DNA of 47,771 bases from Chloroflexota bacterium (GTDB lineage Bacteria > Chloroflexota > Ktedonobacteria > Ktedonobacterales > Ktedonobacteraceae): the NCBI GenBank assembly GCA_902812455.1, contig CADDZH010000032.1, forward strand, positions 1 through 47,771, in the 5' to 3' direction. Every line of letters starts with the position of its first letter. Position 1 is the first letter of the stretch. The notes below the pieces were generated by a model. The model had not been told where the DNA came from and ran no database searches. It saw only the letters and a program-made list of their open reading frames with translations. Positions 32,562-41,118 of this stretch are shown piece after piece. A program made the translations under genes and the position numbers.

Positions 32562-32884
32562 TTGAATGGTCAGAAGAACTGCTCATGCAAATCGAAGCGT
32601 TCAGCCGTGGGGCTCTCAGCTATCCGGGCATCGATGGCTACCCTGTGGTGCTACCGCTTCCTCTCATCTTTGATCGGGACAAACGGCTTTTTATCTTGCC
32701 CATTCCGCTCCAGAGACCGGCCCCCGCATCGGAGGAGCAGGTGTCACTGACGCTCTTGCACTATGATGAGCAAACGAGGAGAGAGCTATATTTGTTGTTA
32801 TACGGGCGTTTGACCGAGACGGGAAATCAATGGACATTTATTCCTTCATACGTGGCGCTTCCACAATGGGGAAAAAGTGCGTGA
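32558..32884 (+). CDS. Short PNPOx-like companion protein
   Basis: A 108-residue protein coupled by ATGA overlap to the preceding flavin-protein gene. GYPVVLPLPLIFDRDKRLFI and a beta-rich RRELYLLLYGRL strand recall the split barrel of pyridoxamine oxidase-like proteins, but the chain is shorter and lacks the basic cofactor-binding segment of its neighbour. It may be a partner or a degenerate subunit. The assignment is tentative. Confidence 0.6.
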   Translation: MIEWSEELLMQIEAFSRGALSYPGIDGYPVVLPLPLIFDRDKRLFILPIPLQRPAPASEEQVSLTLLHYDEQTRRELYLLLYGRLTETGNQWTFIPSYVALPQWGKSA

Positions 32885-32903
32885 GCAGGCGCGAGGAGTA
32901 ACG

Positions 32904-32939
32904 AAGGGCTGGGGTAGCCAGAGGCGAAGCCCAGCCCTT
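32904..32939. terminator. Bidirectional terminator hairpin
   Basis: AAGGGCTGGG and CCCAGCCCTT form a perfect 10-bp stem over a 16-nt loop, in the 76-bp gap between the convergent flavin-protein and anchored-protein genes. A short TTTC follows. Confidence 0.7.
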
Positions 32940-32960
32940 TCAGGTGATGGATCCATTTCC

Positions 32961-34391
32961 TCAGCAGGTGATGGTCACCTGGCGAGTATTCTTGTCATAG
33001 GTGAATGTGCAGGTCTGGCCGTTGATCTTAGTTGTTCCGGTGCATCCTACGAGGATGGTTCCATTTATGGAGCAGGTGAGGGGTTGATTGATGGTGGTGC
33101 CATCGATTGTTGCGGAGACTGCTACCCCTTGCTCATTGGTTTTCACCGAAACAGGGTCATCCTGGCCGGTGAGCTTCTCACAGTGAAGGATTTGATAGGT
33201 GGCGACAAAACGTTGCGCCAGGAAGGTAAAAAGTGAGTTAGCGACGGCCGGGTCAGGTGAAGAGAAAAGCCTGGTCAGGGGGGCATCGAGTAGCAGGCGC
33301 TGTGGAGCAATGGCTAGCAGGTTGGTGCAGTAGATGCGCGTGCTGGCATCTGCCAGGCTGTTTGCCGGGGGTTGATCGACGCCGGCGCGGTAGGCATTGA
33401 TTTTATCCAGATTGGGTTCGTTGTTGACCAGTACCATTGGATCGCCTGCCGGGACAAGCGCGATAGGATCGGCCTGGTGGGCAGCGGCCTGCAGCTCATC
33501 GAGCGGGAGTGCTGTTGCCGGGCGGCCCTGATCGGCGAGATTGGGAGCCATCCAGGGAGTGCAGCCGAGGGCGGGATCAACGAAGTGGTCGAGCAGGCCG
33601 TTGTCACTGCCGTTGAACAACTGTTGCGCCTGTGGCAAGGCCTTGAGATTTGCGGCCGTCATCTGGGCTATCTGCCCATTTGCAGTTGCCAGATACATGG
33701 TGGTGACGTTATCGCTCTGATCCTGGTCAACGAGCGAGAAGTCGCGGACAGTGGGGCAGGGCTGCCCATCTTTGGCTGTCCCAATAGCGGGGGGAGCGAG
33801 TTTACCGGCCTGGATGGCCTGGTTAGCAGCCTGGAAGAAGGCCGGGGCATTGCAGTAGGAAACCTGGCCGAAAATGGAGCCTGGCAGGCCGTTGACACAA
33901 TTCCCTTCTTGCAGGCTGCCATCTGAGCCGCGCAAGAGCAGGTTATTGCCGTTGAAGCCAAACCAGATAGCGACAGTAGCATTTGCGGGAATTTGTGGCA
34001 CGACAGGAGCGATAGCGGGCTGGCTGCCACGGTCGATGACCAGCGGGTCGTAAATAGAAATAGTATTCGTAGCGGGATCAAAGATGGCTGCCTGGACAAA
34101 AGCCGTTTGAGCAGCATTGGCCTCGTGGCATGGGCCATTTTCGGGATCGGTGGCAAATAATTGATAGGGTGTAGCCAGCCCCTGTGCTGTTAATGGCTGA
34201 GGCGGCACAATTAAGCTGCAATCTCCATTCACTGCATCCGCCGCATGAGATTGCAGGCGAGGCAAAATAAACACCGCCGCTACGACACCTGTCAAAAGCG
34301 CGGGAACAAGTATGCCGGTAAGCAGTAGTAGAATTGGCCTTCTTCTGAATTGGCTTCTCTGGTAGCCCGGTACTCTGGATAGTCTGCGCAT
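32961..34391 (-). CDS. Unrecognised membrane-anchored or secreted protein
   Basis: A 476-residue protein of unknown function. The start at 34391 follows GGGAAAGGAG. The first 20 residues are Arg-rich (RRLSRVPGYQRSQFRRR), then comes one hydrophobic helix (about 20-43, LLLLTGILVPALLTGVVAAV), so it is a type II anchor or uncleaved signal. The extracytoplasmic part is Asn/Gln/Pro/Asp-rich, has about ten cysteines that may form disulfides, and ends in a Cys/Thr-rich stretch with CTGTTKINGQTCTFTYDK. No catalytic motif is seen. Upstream lie two palindromes with ACATAC half-sites, suggesting dedicated control. It may be a cell-surface protein of this lineage. Confidence 0.75.
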   Translation of the reverse strand: MRRLSRVPGYQRSQFRRRPILLLLTGILVPALLTGVVAAVFILPRLQSHAADAVNGDCSLIVPPQPLTAQGLATPYQLFATDPENGPCHEANAAQTAFVQAAIFDPATNTISIYDPLVIDRGSQPAIAPVVPQIPANATVAIWFGFNGNNLLLRGSDGSLQEGNCVNGLPGSIFGQVSYCNAPAFFQAANQAIQAGKLAPPAIGTAKDGQPCPTVRDFSLVDQDQSDNVTTMYLATANGQIAQMTAANLKALPQAQQLFNGSDNGLLDHFVDPALGCTPWMAPNLADQGRPATALPLDELQAAAHQADPIALVPAGDPMVLVNNEPNLDKINAYRAGVDQPPANSLADASTRIYCTNLLAIAPQRLLLDAPLTRLFSSPDPAVANSLFTFLAQRFVATYQILHCEKLTGQDDPVSVKTNEQGVAVSATIDGTTINQPLTCSINGTILVGCTGTTKINGQTCTFTYDKNTRQVTITC

Positions 34392-34431
34392 GTATGGTAT
34401 CTCCTTTCCCTTGTGGCAGCATGTTGTTAAG

Positions 34432-34513
34432 ACATACGTATGTACAGTCGAGAGTCTGGATACAAATCTCAACCTGAAATGGTGCATGGATCAACATACA
34501 GGAAGTATGTTGA
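34432..34513 (-). promoter_or_regulatory. Paired palindromic operator candidates
   Basis: ACATACGTATGT (34432-34443) is a perfect 12-bp palindrome. TCAACATAC / GTATGTTGA (34491-34499 and 34505-34513) is a perfect 9-bp inverted repeat. Both share the ACATAC half-site and lie upstream of the anchored-protein gene. Confidence 0.55.
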
Positions 34514-34660
34514 CAGGAATACTGTGAACGATGCTGCACTCAGTTGTGCTGTTTTGACACACCTCTTGGGAAGGATTTTACGACACCTTTATGGTTGCAT
34601 TTGCATATGCTGTGTTTTTTTGGTAGGAAAGTACCAGTTTATGGTTAAGATTTCTTAACT

Positions 34661-35041
34661 TTATGGTTCTCTTTCAGGCATGCGTCGAGCAGCGCCATAG
34701 CCACCGTTACGGCCAAGAATGGCAGTGGCGTCCTCAACGCGCCCATTAGCGAGAACGGCTACAACGTAGCGCCCGGCATTATATTCGTTCTGATAGAAGC
34801 GGGCATCGTCCTCCGGTACACCCAGGTTGACCAGCTCATTATGAACCCCGCCGGCTGTGCCTTGCCCGCTAATCAGGCTTTTGATCTTGCCCAAAGCTCC
34901 TTCGCCACCGGTTGCGGCTTCGTGTCCAGAGTATCTGATCTGCTCGCTGCTGAATCCGCTGGTGAGCAGTTCATTGATGGCCCGGTCTACCTGCCCGTGC
35001 TCTGTGAATACGGCAATAACGACTGGTTGTGCTGTCGCCAT
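34661..35041 (-). CDS. General stress protein 17M / YflT-like
   Basis: A 126-residue cytosolic protein. VVIAVFTEHGQVDRAINELLTSGFSSEQI and a later GVPEDDARFYQNEYNAGRYVVAV are typical of the YflT/GSP17M domain, in which a heat-stress-induced alpha/beta unit is followed by a Gly-rich tail. Its molecular role is not known. Between the two halves it has a Gly-rich GGEGALGKIKSLISGQGTAG. It stands alone, oriented as its neighbours, with a clear GAAGGGAG before the ATG. Confidence 0.75.
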   Translation of the reverse strand: MATAQPVVIAVFTEHGQVDRAINELLTSGFSSEQIRYSGHEAATGGEGALGKIKSLISGQGTAGGVHNELVNLGVPEDDARFYQNEYNAGRYVVAVLANGRVEDATAILGRNGGYGAARRMPEREP

Positions 35042-35124
35042 AAGTACACTCCCTTCTCACTGCAATCACTTCTCTCTGTGATACACGTGCAGATGTATCA
35101 TGCCGTTTCACGTGTGTGAGTGGC

Positions 35125-35886
35125 TCAACCCTGGCCCCTTTTGCGTATCCGCCGTAGCGGAGTAGTCATCGAGTAGAGCATAGTGCGCATGGCGCTATTC
35201 TGCCAGATATTCCTGGCCGCAGCCCATTGAATTTTGGGATCGATGCACGTGATTTGTCTTTCTACGGTTGCCTGGACTCCAAAGTGCGCTGCGAGGGCTG
35301 TCAGGGTGTGTATCCAGAATTTATCCTCGGCTTTGCTGCCCCCGAAACGCATGCCAAGTTCATAGAGCGGGTCACTGGCGCGTATCAACAACTGAGCTTG
35401 AGCGACTGTACAATCACCATCCTCGTAAGCGCTGAAGGTAATCCAGCCGGCAAAGACATGGCCTTGTGGCGTCATGAGTGTGAACGATTCGTCGTCGGCA
35501 TAGAGAACCATGACGCCCGTTGAAAGTGGCATACCGCCAGGAGCAATGCGCAGTACTGCCACCTCTCCTGGAGCGAGACCTGTGAGTGGGGCATAGAAGC
35601 GGTTCCCCTTTGGCCAGAACTGCGGAAAATGCTCTTTCCAGGCCTTGATCACCTCAACAGGACTCACCTTTACACCGGTGAGGCGTACCCGGTAGATCTT
35701 TTCCCATAACTGGCCAAAACCCTGGAGCGGGCTGAGACCCTGCCGGCCTTCGACGTTCAACGCAAGTGCACCGGTAGGTAGTCGTGATACTCTAAATACC
35801 GCAGTTTGTTGCGCCCAATAGGTGGCATCTCGTGGCTGTTCGTTAATGTGTTCGCTATTGGACGAATTTGTGGGTGTGGTGGACAT
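35125..35886 (-). CDS. Unknown protein, possibly DUF1990/SRPBCC-like
   Basis: A 253-residue protein without obvious membrane helices. Segments such as PLSTGVMVLYADDESFTLMT and GHVFAGWITFSAYEDGD, followed by AQAQLLIRASDPLYELGMR, resemble lipid- or small-molecule-binding SRPBCC / DUF1990 proteins. The N-terminal 25 residues are polar and likely disordered. The C-terminus is very basic (RRIRKRGQG) and might touch nucleic acid or membrane. The family call is a guess from secondary-structure pattern. It stands on the minus strand between a stress protein and a repeat region. Confidence 0.55.
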   Translation of the reverse strand: MSTTPTNSSNSEHINEQPRDATYWAQQTAVFRVSRLPTGALALNVEGRQGLSPLQGFGQLWEKIYRVRLTGVKVSPVEVIKAWKEHFPQFWPKGNRFYAPLTGLAPGEVAVLRIAPGGMPLSTGVMVLYADDESFTLMTPQGHVFAGWITFSAYEDGDCTVAQAQLLIRASDPLYELGMRFGGSKAEDKFWIHTLTALAAHFGVQATVERQITCIDPKIQWAAARNIWQNSAMRTMLYSMTTPLRRIRKRGQG

Positions 35887-35924
35887 TGTTGATCCTTTCT
35901 AGAATATGCCGTTGCTTGCCAGGG

Positions 35925-36056
35925 CAATGGGGAACGGGCGGGCGACCACAAGGGCCCAATAGGTCCGGCAAGGATTGGGGGAAGCGAACGGGCGACCATA
36001 AAGGCCCACCGCCCCGCTCCGCATCCGCCCTCGCCCCTACGATACTACGATCTGGG
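35925..36056. repeat. GC-rich dispersed repeat, copy 3
   Basis: Two imperfect tandem units, CGGGCGACCACAAGGGCCCA and CGGGCGACCATAAAGGCCCA, are followed by the shared core TCGCCCCTACGATACTACGA. Non-coding, between two minus-strand genes. Confidence 0.55.
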
Positions 36057-36062
36057 ATTGCC

Positions 36063-36416
36063 CTATCCTGCGGCTGCCAGGGCATCTGCTTCGCTGTTAT
36101 ACATTTTGATGGCGTCGCTGAGGCGCGTTATTTCAAAGATGTGCCGGTAATGCTCGCTAAGTCCGTAGGCCAATAGGCGCTGTTTCTGGCGATTGACGCG
36201 GATGAGAAGCGTGACGATCAGGCCAATACCACTACTGTTCATGTACTCCAGGCCACTAAAATTCAAAATAATGGTGCGTGTCGTGGGTGTGCTTGCTTCC
36301 GCATATGCATCCATCAACACTTTTTCGGCAAAACCAGAGACCTCTCCCTGGATATCAATAATGCTGGTCGCCGGGCTGACCCGGCGCACGTTCATCACTA
36401 CATTAGCTTGCGGCAT
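36063..36416 (-). CDS. STAS-domain anti-sigma factor antagonist
   Basis: A 117-residue SpoIIAA/RsbV-like protein. The STAS core shows IIDIQGEVSG at the N-terminus, ILNFSGLEYMNSSGIGLIV with the phosphorylatable Ser (61 or 62), and LSEHYRHIFEITRLSDAI at the C-terminus. Unphosphorylated antagonist binds and sequesters the anti-sigma ATPase, freeing a sigma factor. It overlaps by 14 nt with the upstream SpoIIE phosphatase / anti-sigma ATPase gene, so production is coupled. No sigma factor gene is in the window. Confidence 0.93.
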   Translation of the reverse strand: MPQANVVMNVRRVSPATSIIDIQGEVSGFAEKVLMDAYAEASTPTTRTIILNFSGLEYMNSSGIGLIVTLLIRVNRQKQRLLAYGLSEHYRHIFEITRLSDAIKMYNSEADALAAAG

Positions 36417-38583
36417 GGCTTTCTCCTTCTAGATACACAATCAGTTCGACGGTGTGGTGAGTTTCATCACTTATGATATTGATGTCATCCACCATATTCT
36501 TAATCAGGAACAGGCCCCACCCTCTGGGCGACTGCAGGCCAGCTAGCTTTGCCTCGAGATCGGGCGCATTAGCCTCCTGGATCGGTTCACTTCCCCCCTG
36601 GTCCCGAATACGTATGGCAAGTGTTGTCTGCGAGGCAAGCACCTGAATAACTACCGGCACATCGGCCTGGTAGTGATTGCCGTGTTCCATAGCATTCATT
36701 GCTGCCTCTGCCACGGCGGTCTTGATCTGCTCAAGCCGGCCTGCCGGCAGGTTCAGCGCCTGAATGACCCCGGCAACGCGCTCCATAGCTATACGCTCAT
36801 TGCCCGGTTGGCTGGGTATTATCCATTCGCCCAGGGTTTGCCAGTTGTCGCTTTCATTCATGTGATCACGTTGAGCTGCAGGCTTGATTTCGCTCACTCC
36901 ATAGCCCTGCGCCCGTTGCAACGTCACCAGCGTAACGTCGTCCTCCTGTATCCAATCCGGGCCGGTGAACGCCGCCAACTTAGCCAGCAGTAAATCTATC
37001 AGTTCCTCAGCAGCTACCTCCTCCTTCAGTAATGTTGCCAGGTATGGGAAGCCAAACATATCGCCCTTCGCGTTGTGAGCTTCTACCAGGCCATCGCTAT
37101 AGAGGAGAAGGCTATCGCCATGTGCTAGCATGGTTTCTTTCTCCTCATAGGATACACCCGGCATCAAGCCTAATGGCATACCGGTAGCATATAGTTCGGA
37201 AACCATTCCTTTATGACGCAAGTACGGCAGGTCATGTCCTGCATTGGCATACAGTAGCCTTCCATTGCCTGGATCAAGCATAGCATAGAAGCAGGTGACA
37301 AAGGTGCCGGTTGGAATGGTAGCAGTGAGCAGATCGTTCACGCGCCTTAATACCTCACCTGGTGAAACGCTGCCCTGCGTAGCGGTACGGAGCATCGTGC
37401 AGGTGGTGGCCATCAGCAAGGCAGCAGAGACACCCTTATCTGTGGCATCGCCGATGACAAGCCCCAGCCGGCCATCTTCAAGGGGATGGAAATCGTAGAA
37501 ATCGCCTCCCACTTCTCGCGCAGGCCTGTAGACCGGCACAAGCTGCCAGCCCGGCAGCGAAGGCACCTCTTTCGGCAGCAGTGCAAGCTGGATGTAGCGA
37601 GCAGTGCGCAATTCTTGTTCGATGCGAGCGCGCTCTTCCAGGCGCGCGTGTTGCTCGGTCAGCGCCTTCTGCTGGGCGATGCTCTCGACCAGTTGTCCCG
37701 CCATCTGATTGAACTGTGATTCCAATTGCCCGATCTCGTCTTGCTTGCTCACTTTGACCCGCTGCGTGTAGTCGCCCTGAGCAAATTTCGATGTGGCTTG
37801 AACCAGGCGGTGCAGCCGTCGCACCAGCCCGCGCGTCGTCAAAAAGCCGAAGAGTGTGCCAATAGGGGCCGTAACGACAATCCAGAAGATCGCGCTAAAG
37901 AACAATACCGGTACAGCCGAAAAAATATTGCCACCGAATTGCTGCGGCTGCGTCTGAACGTACACCGCCCCGATTGGTCGTTTATACTTGCTCCATACAG
38001 GTTGCGCAACGTAAGCCACATTACCCTGCGAAGTAGTGATAACCTTGTTGTCCGCTTTCCCGGCAAGAGCACTGCGGATAAGCTGCTGGGCCTGCCCGGG
38101 CAGCAAGCGGTAAACAGAGGCTGAAACAGGGTAATGTGACGAATCCGAACTCGCAACCACCTGTCCGTTGGACGCAATGAGCAGCGCGAACTGGACGACC
38201 TGGGAAGGGGATACACTTGCGCCATTGTTTGTGAAAGTGCTTTCGCTGGGCACACTGAGTGAATATGGCTGGCCCGGCTGAAACGTCGAATGCGGGTTAA
38301 GGCTGGTTCCTCCTCCCTGCACGGCAGCCTCCAGCGCGTAGGTCTCTGCTATACTGTTAGCAGCATTCAGCGTAGTTTGGTCCACAAATGGCAGGCGTGT
38401 TATAACAGTAAGGAAGATCAGGAAAAGCAGTAGCTCCAACAAAAGAGCGATGGCGACTGATACCACGACATACGATGCAGCCATGCGCACCTGCAGGCGT
38501 GACCATGGCTTCAGGGTAACTCGCTGGCGAGGTGCGTTGCGTTTTCTGGCCTTCTCTTTGCTCTTTATATCGCTTGCAAACAA
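36403..38583 (-). CDS. Sensor SpoIIE phosphatase fused to anti-sigma ATPase
   Basis: A 726-residue membrane protein. Helices at about 34-60 and 222-245 flank an extracytoplasmic sensor domain. HAMP follows (RGLVRRLHRLVQATSKFAQG, about 250-305) with a coiled coil. The PP2C SpoIIE domain (about 350-560) has REVGGDFYDF, GDATDKGVSAALLMA and DSLLLYSDGLVEAH, with its Asp metal ligands. The C-terminus is an RsbW-like HATPase_c (about 590-720): EAAMNAMEHGN (N box), DQGG and GWGLFLIKNMVD. One chain thus contains the phosphatase that activates STAS and the kinase that inactivates it, the partner-switch reversed within a single signal-responsive protein. Confidence 0.93.
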   Translation of the reverse strand: MFASDIKSKEKARKRNAPRQRVTLKPWSRLQVRMAASYVVVSVAIALLLELLLFLIFLTVITRLPFVDQTTLNAANSIAETYALEAAVQGGGTSLNPHSTFQPGQPYSLSVPSESTFTNNGASVSPSQVVQFALLIASNGQVVASSDSSHYPVSASVYRLLPGQAQQLIRSALAGKADNKVITTSQGNVAYVAQPVWSKYKRPIGAVYVQTQPQQFGGNIFSAVPVLFFSAIFWIVVTAPIGTLFGFLTTRGLVRRLHRLVQATSKFAQGDYTQRVKVSKQDEIGQLESQFNQMAGQLVESIAQQKALTEQHARLEERARIEQELRTARYIQLALLPKEVPSLPGWQLVPVYRPAREVGGDFYDFHPLEDGRLGLVIGDATDKGVSAALLMATTCTMLRTATQGSVSPGEVLRRVNDLLTATIPTGTFVTCFYAMLDPGNGRLLYANAGHDLPYLRHKGMVSELYATGMPLGLMPGVSYEEKETMLAHGDSLLLYSDGLVEAHNAKGDMFGFPYLATLLKEEVAAEELIDLLLAKLAAFTGPDWIQEDDVTLVTLQRAQGYGVSEIKPAAQRDHMNESDNWQTLGEWIIPSQPGNERIAMERVAGVIQALNLPAGRLEQIKTAVAEAAMNAMEHGNHYQADVPVVIQVLASQTTLAIRIRDQGGSEPIQEANAPDLEAKLAGLQSPRGWGLFLIKNMVDDINIISDETHHTVELIVYLEGESHAAS

Positions 38584-38632
38584 ACCGGGGCTCCACTAGA
38601 TAGCTGAGAATGATCTTTCATGGGATATCATA

Positions 38633-39925
38633 TCATATCCTGTCTCGAACATAGGTTGAACCGGGGACGATTGATTCTTCAGGACTATCCGGCAGGATGA
38701 TCCGCGCGGTACGTTTAAATGAAAAGTATGCCAGCGCCCACTGAAACATGACGATAAAACGATTGCGGTGCCCGATCAGGAAAAAGATATGCACAAACAG
38801 CCACATACACCAGGCAACAAAACCCGCCAGCCGTACCTTTCCCATGACCGTTACGCCGTAGGCCCTGCCTATCGTGGCAAGCGTTCCCCGGCTATGATAG
38901 CGGAAGGCTCGTCTGGGCGGCCTTCCCGCCACACGATCAGCAATAACGGAAGCCACGTAGCGACCTTCCTGGATGGCAACGGGAGCTAGTCCAGGGAGAG
39001 GCTTTCCTTTTTGGATAACACAGGCATCATCGCCAATAACAAAGATATTGGGATGTCCAGGCACGCTAAGATCTTTCTCTACCTTGACGCGGCCGGCGCT
39101 ATCCAGCTCGGCGCCAAGCCACTTCCCGGCAGGAGAACCATGCACCCCGGCCATCCAGACGACAGTCTTTGCCGGAAGATGCTCGCTAGCAATTACCACT
39201 CCATGCTCATCGACAGCTTCAACCATCGTATTCGTTCTGACATCTACCCCTAGCCGGGTCAGTTCAGCATGAGCTTTTTTCGCAAGCTTCTCAGGAAAGG
39301 TGGGCAGTATTCTTGGAGCTGCTTCGATGAGGAGCACGCGAATCGATGCTGGATCGATATGGCGAAAATCGGGCAGTAACGCTCTACGCGCCAGTTCTGC
39401 CACAGCTCCGGTCATTTCGACGCCTGCAGGTCCGGCGCCGACGATCACAAACGTTAAAAGCTCCTGGCGTTTCTGCGGATCCTTTTCCTGTTCGGCGGCC
39501 TCGAACGAGAGCAAAATCTTGTGCCGGATAGCTCTGGCATCCTGCAAGGTTTTCAGGCCAGGAGCAAATTGCTCCCACTCATCGTGACCGAAATAGTTGT
39601 GCCGCACCCCGGTTGCCAGGATAAGGTAGTCATACGGTATCGATAGATCGTGCATCAAAACACGCTGCCCTGCCACATCCACGCCCGTGACCTCCGCCAG
39701 TAACACCTCCGTATTTCTTTGTTTCCCAAGCACGCCCCGGATCGGTGCTGAAATATCAGCAGGCGACAGAGACGCGGTGGCAACCTGGTATAAGAGGGGC
39801 TGGAAGAGGTGATGATTGGTGCGGTCGATCACCGTTACTCTCACCGGCGCCTTGCCCAATCCCTTGGCAGCATGTAAACCGGCAAAGCCGGCCCCAACAA
39901 TCACGACATGAGGAGTTGTAGCCAT
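38633..39925 (-). CDS. ndh: Type II NADH dehydrogenase
   Basis: A 430-residue single-subunit NADH:quinone oxidoreductase. FAD binding is VVIVGAGFAGLHAAKGL at the N-terminus, then NHHLFQPLLYQVATASLSP, diagnostic of NDH-2. The NADH site is VIVGAGPAGVEMTGAVAEL (about 165), and the second flavin motif is VIGDDACVI (about 300). The C-terminal 80 residues contain hydrophobic, aromatic-rich helices (FVAWCMWLFVHIFFLIGHR) for membrane attachment. It oxidises cytosolic NADH without proton pumping. GGGAAAG lies 5 nt before the ATG. Confidence 0.93.
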   Translation of the reverse strand: MATTPHVVIVGAGFAGLHAAKGLGKAPVRVTVIDRTNHHLFQPLLYQVATASLSPADISAPIRGVLGKQRNTEVLLAEVTGVDVAGQRVLMHDLSIPYDYLILATGVRHNYFGHDEWEQFAPGLKTLQDARAIRHKILLSFEAAEQEKDPQKRQELLTFVIVGAGPAGVEMTGAVAELARRALLPDFRHIDPASIRVLLIEAAPRILPTFPEKLAKKAHAELTRLGVDVRTNTMVEAVDEHGVVIASEHLPAKTVVWMAGVHGSPAGKWLGAELDSAGRVKVEKDLSVPGHPNIFVIGDDACVIQKGKPLPGLAPVAIQEGRYVASVIADRVAGRPPRRAFRYHSRGTLATIGRAYGVTVMGKVRLAGFVAWCMWLFVHIFFLIGHRNRFIVMFQWALAYFSFKRTARIILPDSPEESIVPGSTYVRDRI

Positions 39926-40239
39926 CTGTTCTTTCCCGTCTATACTCGTCTATGCTCGTTGAAAAAATTTTTTGTATTTTCTTTGCGTCTATCATCGCTA
40001 GCTGTTTCAATGATAAACGATTTGCGCGTTTTTGTCATGCCTTTAGCTTTCCTTTTCTTGGTGACATCCTACGCGGCCATCCTTCAAAACCACTTCGCAC
40101 ACGCTTCGCACCTCTTCGTTCATACGCATGTGCCCCTTGACAGAATACCTCTCAGTTCATATACTCGAACGAGATAGCTTAAAAAAAGCAGCTTTAACAA
40201 AGCTATAATTATTTCTTCGCTTAGGAAGGAGTCTTCATC
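39926..40239. promoter_or_regulatory. Divergent control region ndh / DUF998-like gene
   Basis: A 314-bp gap. TATAAT at 40204-40209 with AGGAAGGA 14 nt further on fits a short-leader promoter for the plus-strand gene, but no good -35 is seen. The rest is AT-rich and contains no supportable ORF. Confidence 0.4.
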
Positions 40240-40971
40240 ATGCGAGGCTTGAAGAAGATAAGTAGCACCGAGTTCCTGTTGCTCTGCGGTGCCATCGGGC
40301 CACTGTTGTTCATTGTGGTATTTTTGATCGAGGGTGCGACCCGGCCTGGCTACAACGCTTGGCAGACCGATGTGAGCTACCTTGCCTTGAGCAACCAGGG
40401 TTGGGAGCAAATTGCTAACTTTATCGTCTGTGGCTCTCTGTGTATCGCCTTCGCAGTAGGGTTGCGGCGAATCTGGCGCACAGGGAGGGCTTCGCGCTGG
40501 GGGCCGTTGCTTGCCGGCTTGTTCGGGCTGTGCCTCGTGGTAGCCGGGGTGTTTGTGACCGACCCAGGCGGAGGGTACCCGCCTGGCGCTCCCATAAATG
40601 GCATGCCGCAAACCTGGCACGGCTGGGTCCACGGGATCAATGGCGCGGTGTTCTTTCTCGTGGTGCTCCCCGCCATGTGCTTCGTGCTGGCCCGGCGCTT
40701 TGCTGCCGACCCGCAGGACCATGGTTGGGCGACGTACTCCCGGGCGACTGGAGTGCTCATTCTTGTGATCTCTATCGGCAGCGCTATAGCGCTGCCGTTC
40801 GCCGAGCATGCAGGCTTCCCCGTACTGGATGGTCTTTTCCAGAGAGTCGAGATCATCATGGGATGGGTCTGGCTGTCGCTGACCGCCCTGCGACTGTTTC
40901 TCCAGGAACGCAAGGCGAGGTTGGAGGAAGCCTCCACTAGTATCGCTGTCACCAATGGCAATGCCGGCTAA
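40240..40971 (+). CDS. DUF998-like polytopic membrane protein
   Basis: A 243-residue protein with about six transmembrane helices (about 12-32, 60-80, 90-110, 135-155, 172-192 and 205-225). FLLLCGAIGPLLFIVVFLIEG at the start and GYNAWQTDVSYLALSNQGW are typical of DUF998 proteins, whose function is unknown. The loop DPGGGYPPGAPINGMPQTWH is also usual. The start is supported by AGGAAGGA 9 nt upstream. A 31-codon ORF follows one base after its stop. On the other side the membrane pair and PadR gene run convergently. Confidence 0.8.
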   Translation: MRGLKKISSTEFLLLCGAIGPLLFIVVFLIEGATRPGYNAWQTDVSYLALSNQGWEQIANFIVCGSLCIAFAVGLRRIWRTGRASRWGPLLAGLFGLCLVVAGVFVTDPGGGYPPGAPINGMPQTWHGWVHGINGAVFFLVVLPAMCFVLARRFAADPQDHGWATYSRATGVLILVISIGSAIALPFAEHAGFPVLDGLFQRVEIIMGWVWLSLTALRLFLQERKARLEEASTSIAVTNGNAG

Positions 40972-40972
40972 T

Positions 40973-41068
40973 ATGGCTCGCACCTTGCGGCTTGCAGCGC
41001 TAATTGGCTGGATGGCCGCATCCGTCATCGCCATCAAGCTGTTATGCACCTCGGATACTCCTCAATAG
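40973..41068 (+). CDS. Possible 31-residue small membrane protein
   Basis: A short ORF that begins one base after the stop of the DUF998-like gene and runs 32 codons. The peptide MARTLRLAALIGWMAASVIA is followed by IKLLCTSDTPQ: a basic start and one hydrophobic helix long enough to cross a membrane. No Shine-Dalgarno is visible, so expression would need re-initiation from the upstream gene. It may be a real small protein, a remnant of a longer gene, or chance. Confidence 0.3.
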   Translation: MARTLRLAALIGWMAASVIAIKLLCTSDTPQ

Positions 41069-41118
41069 GCGCGAGACCAGTAGGCCTCTTACTGCTCATG
41101 TTGTTGTCTCCTGTGTCT

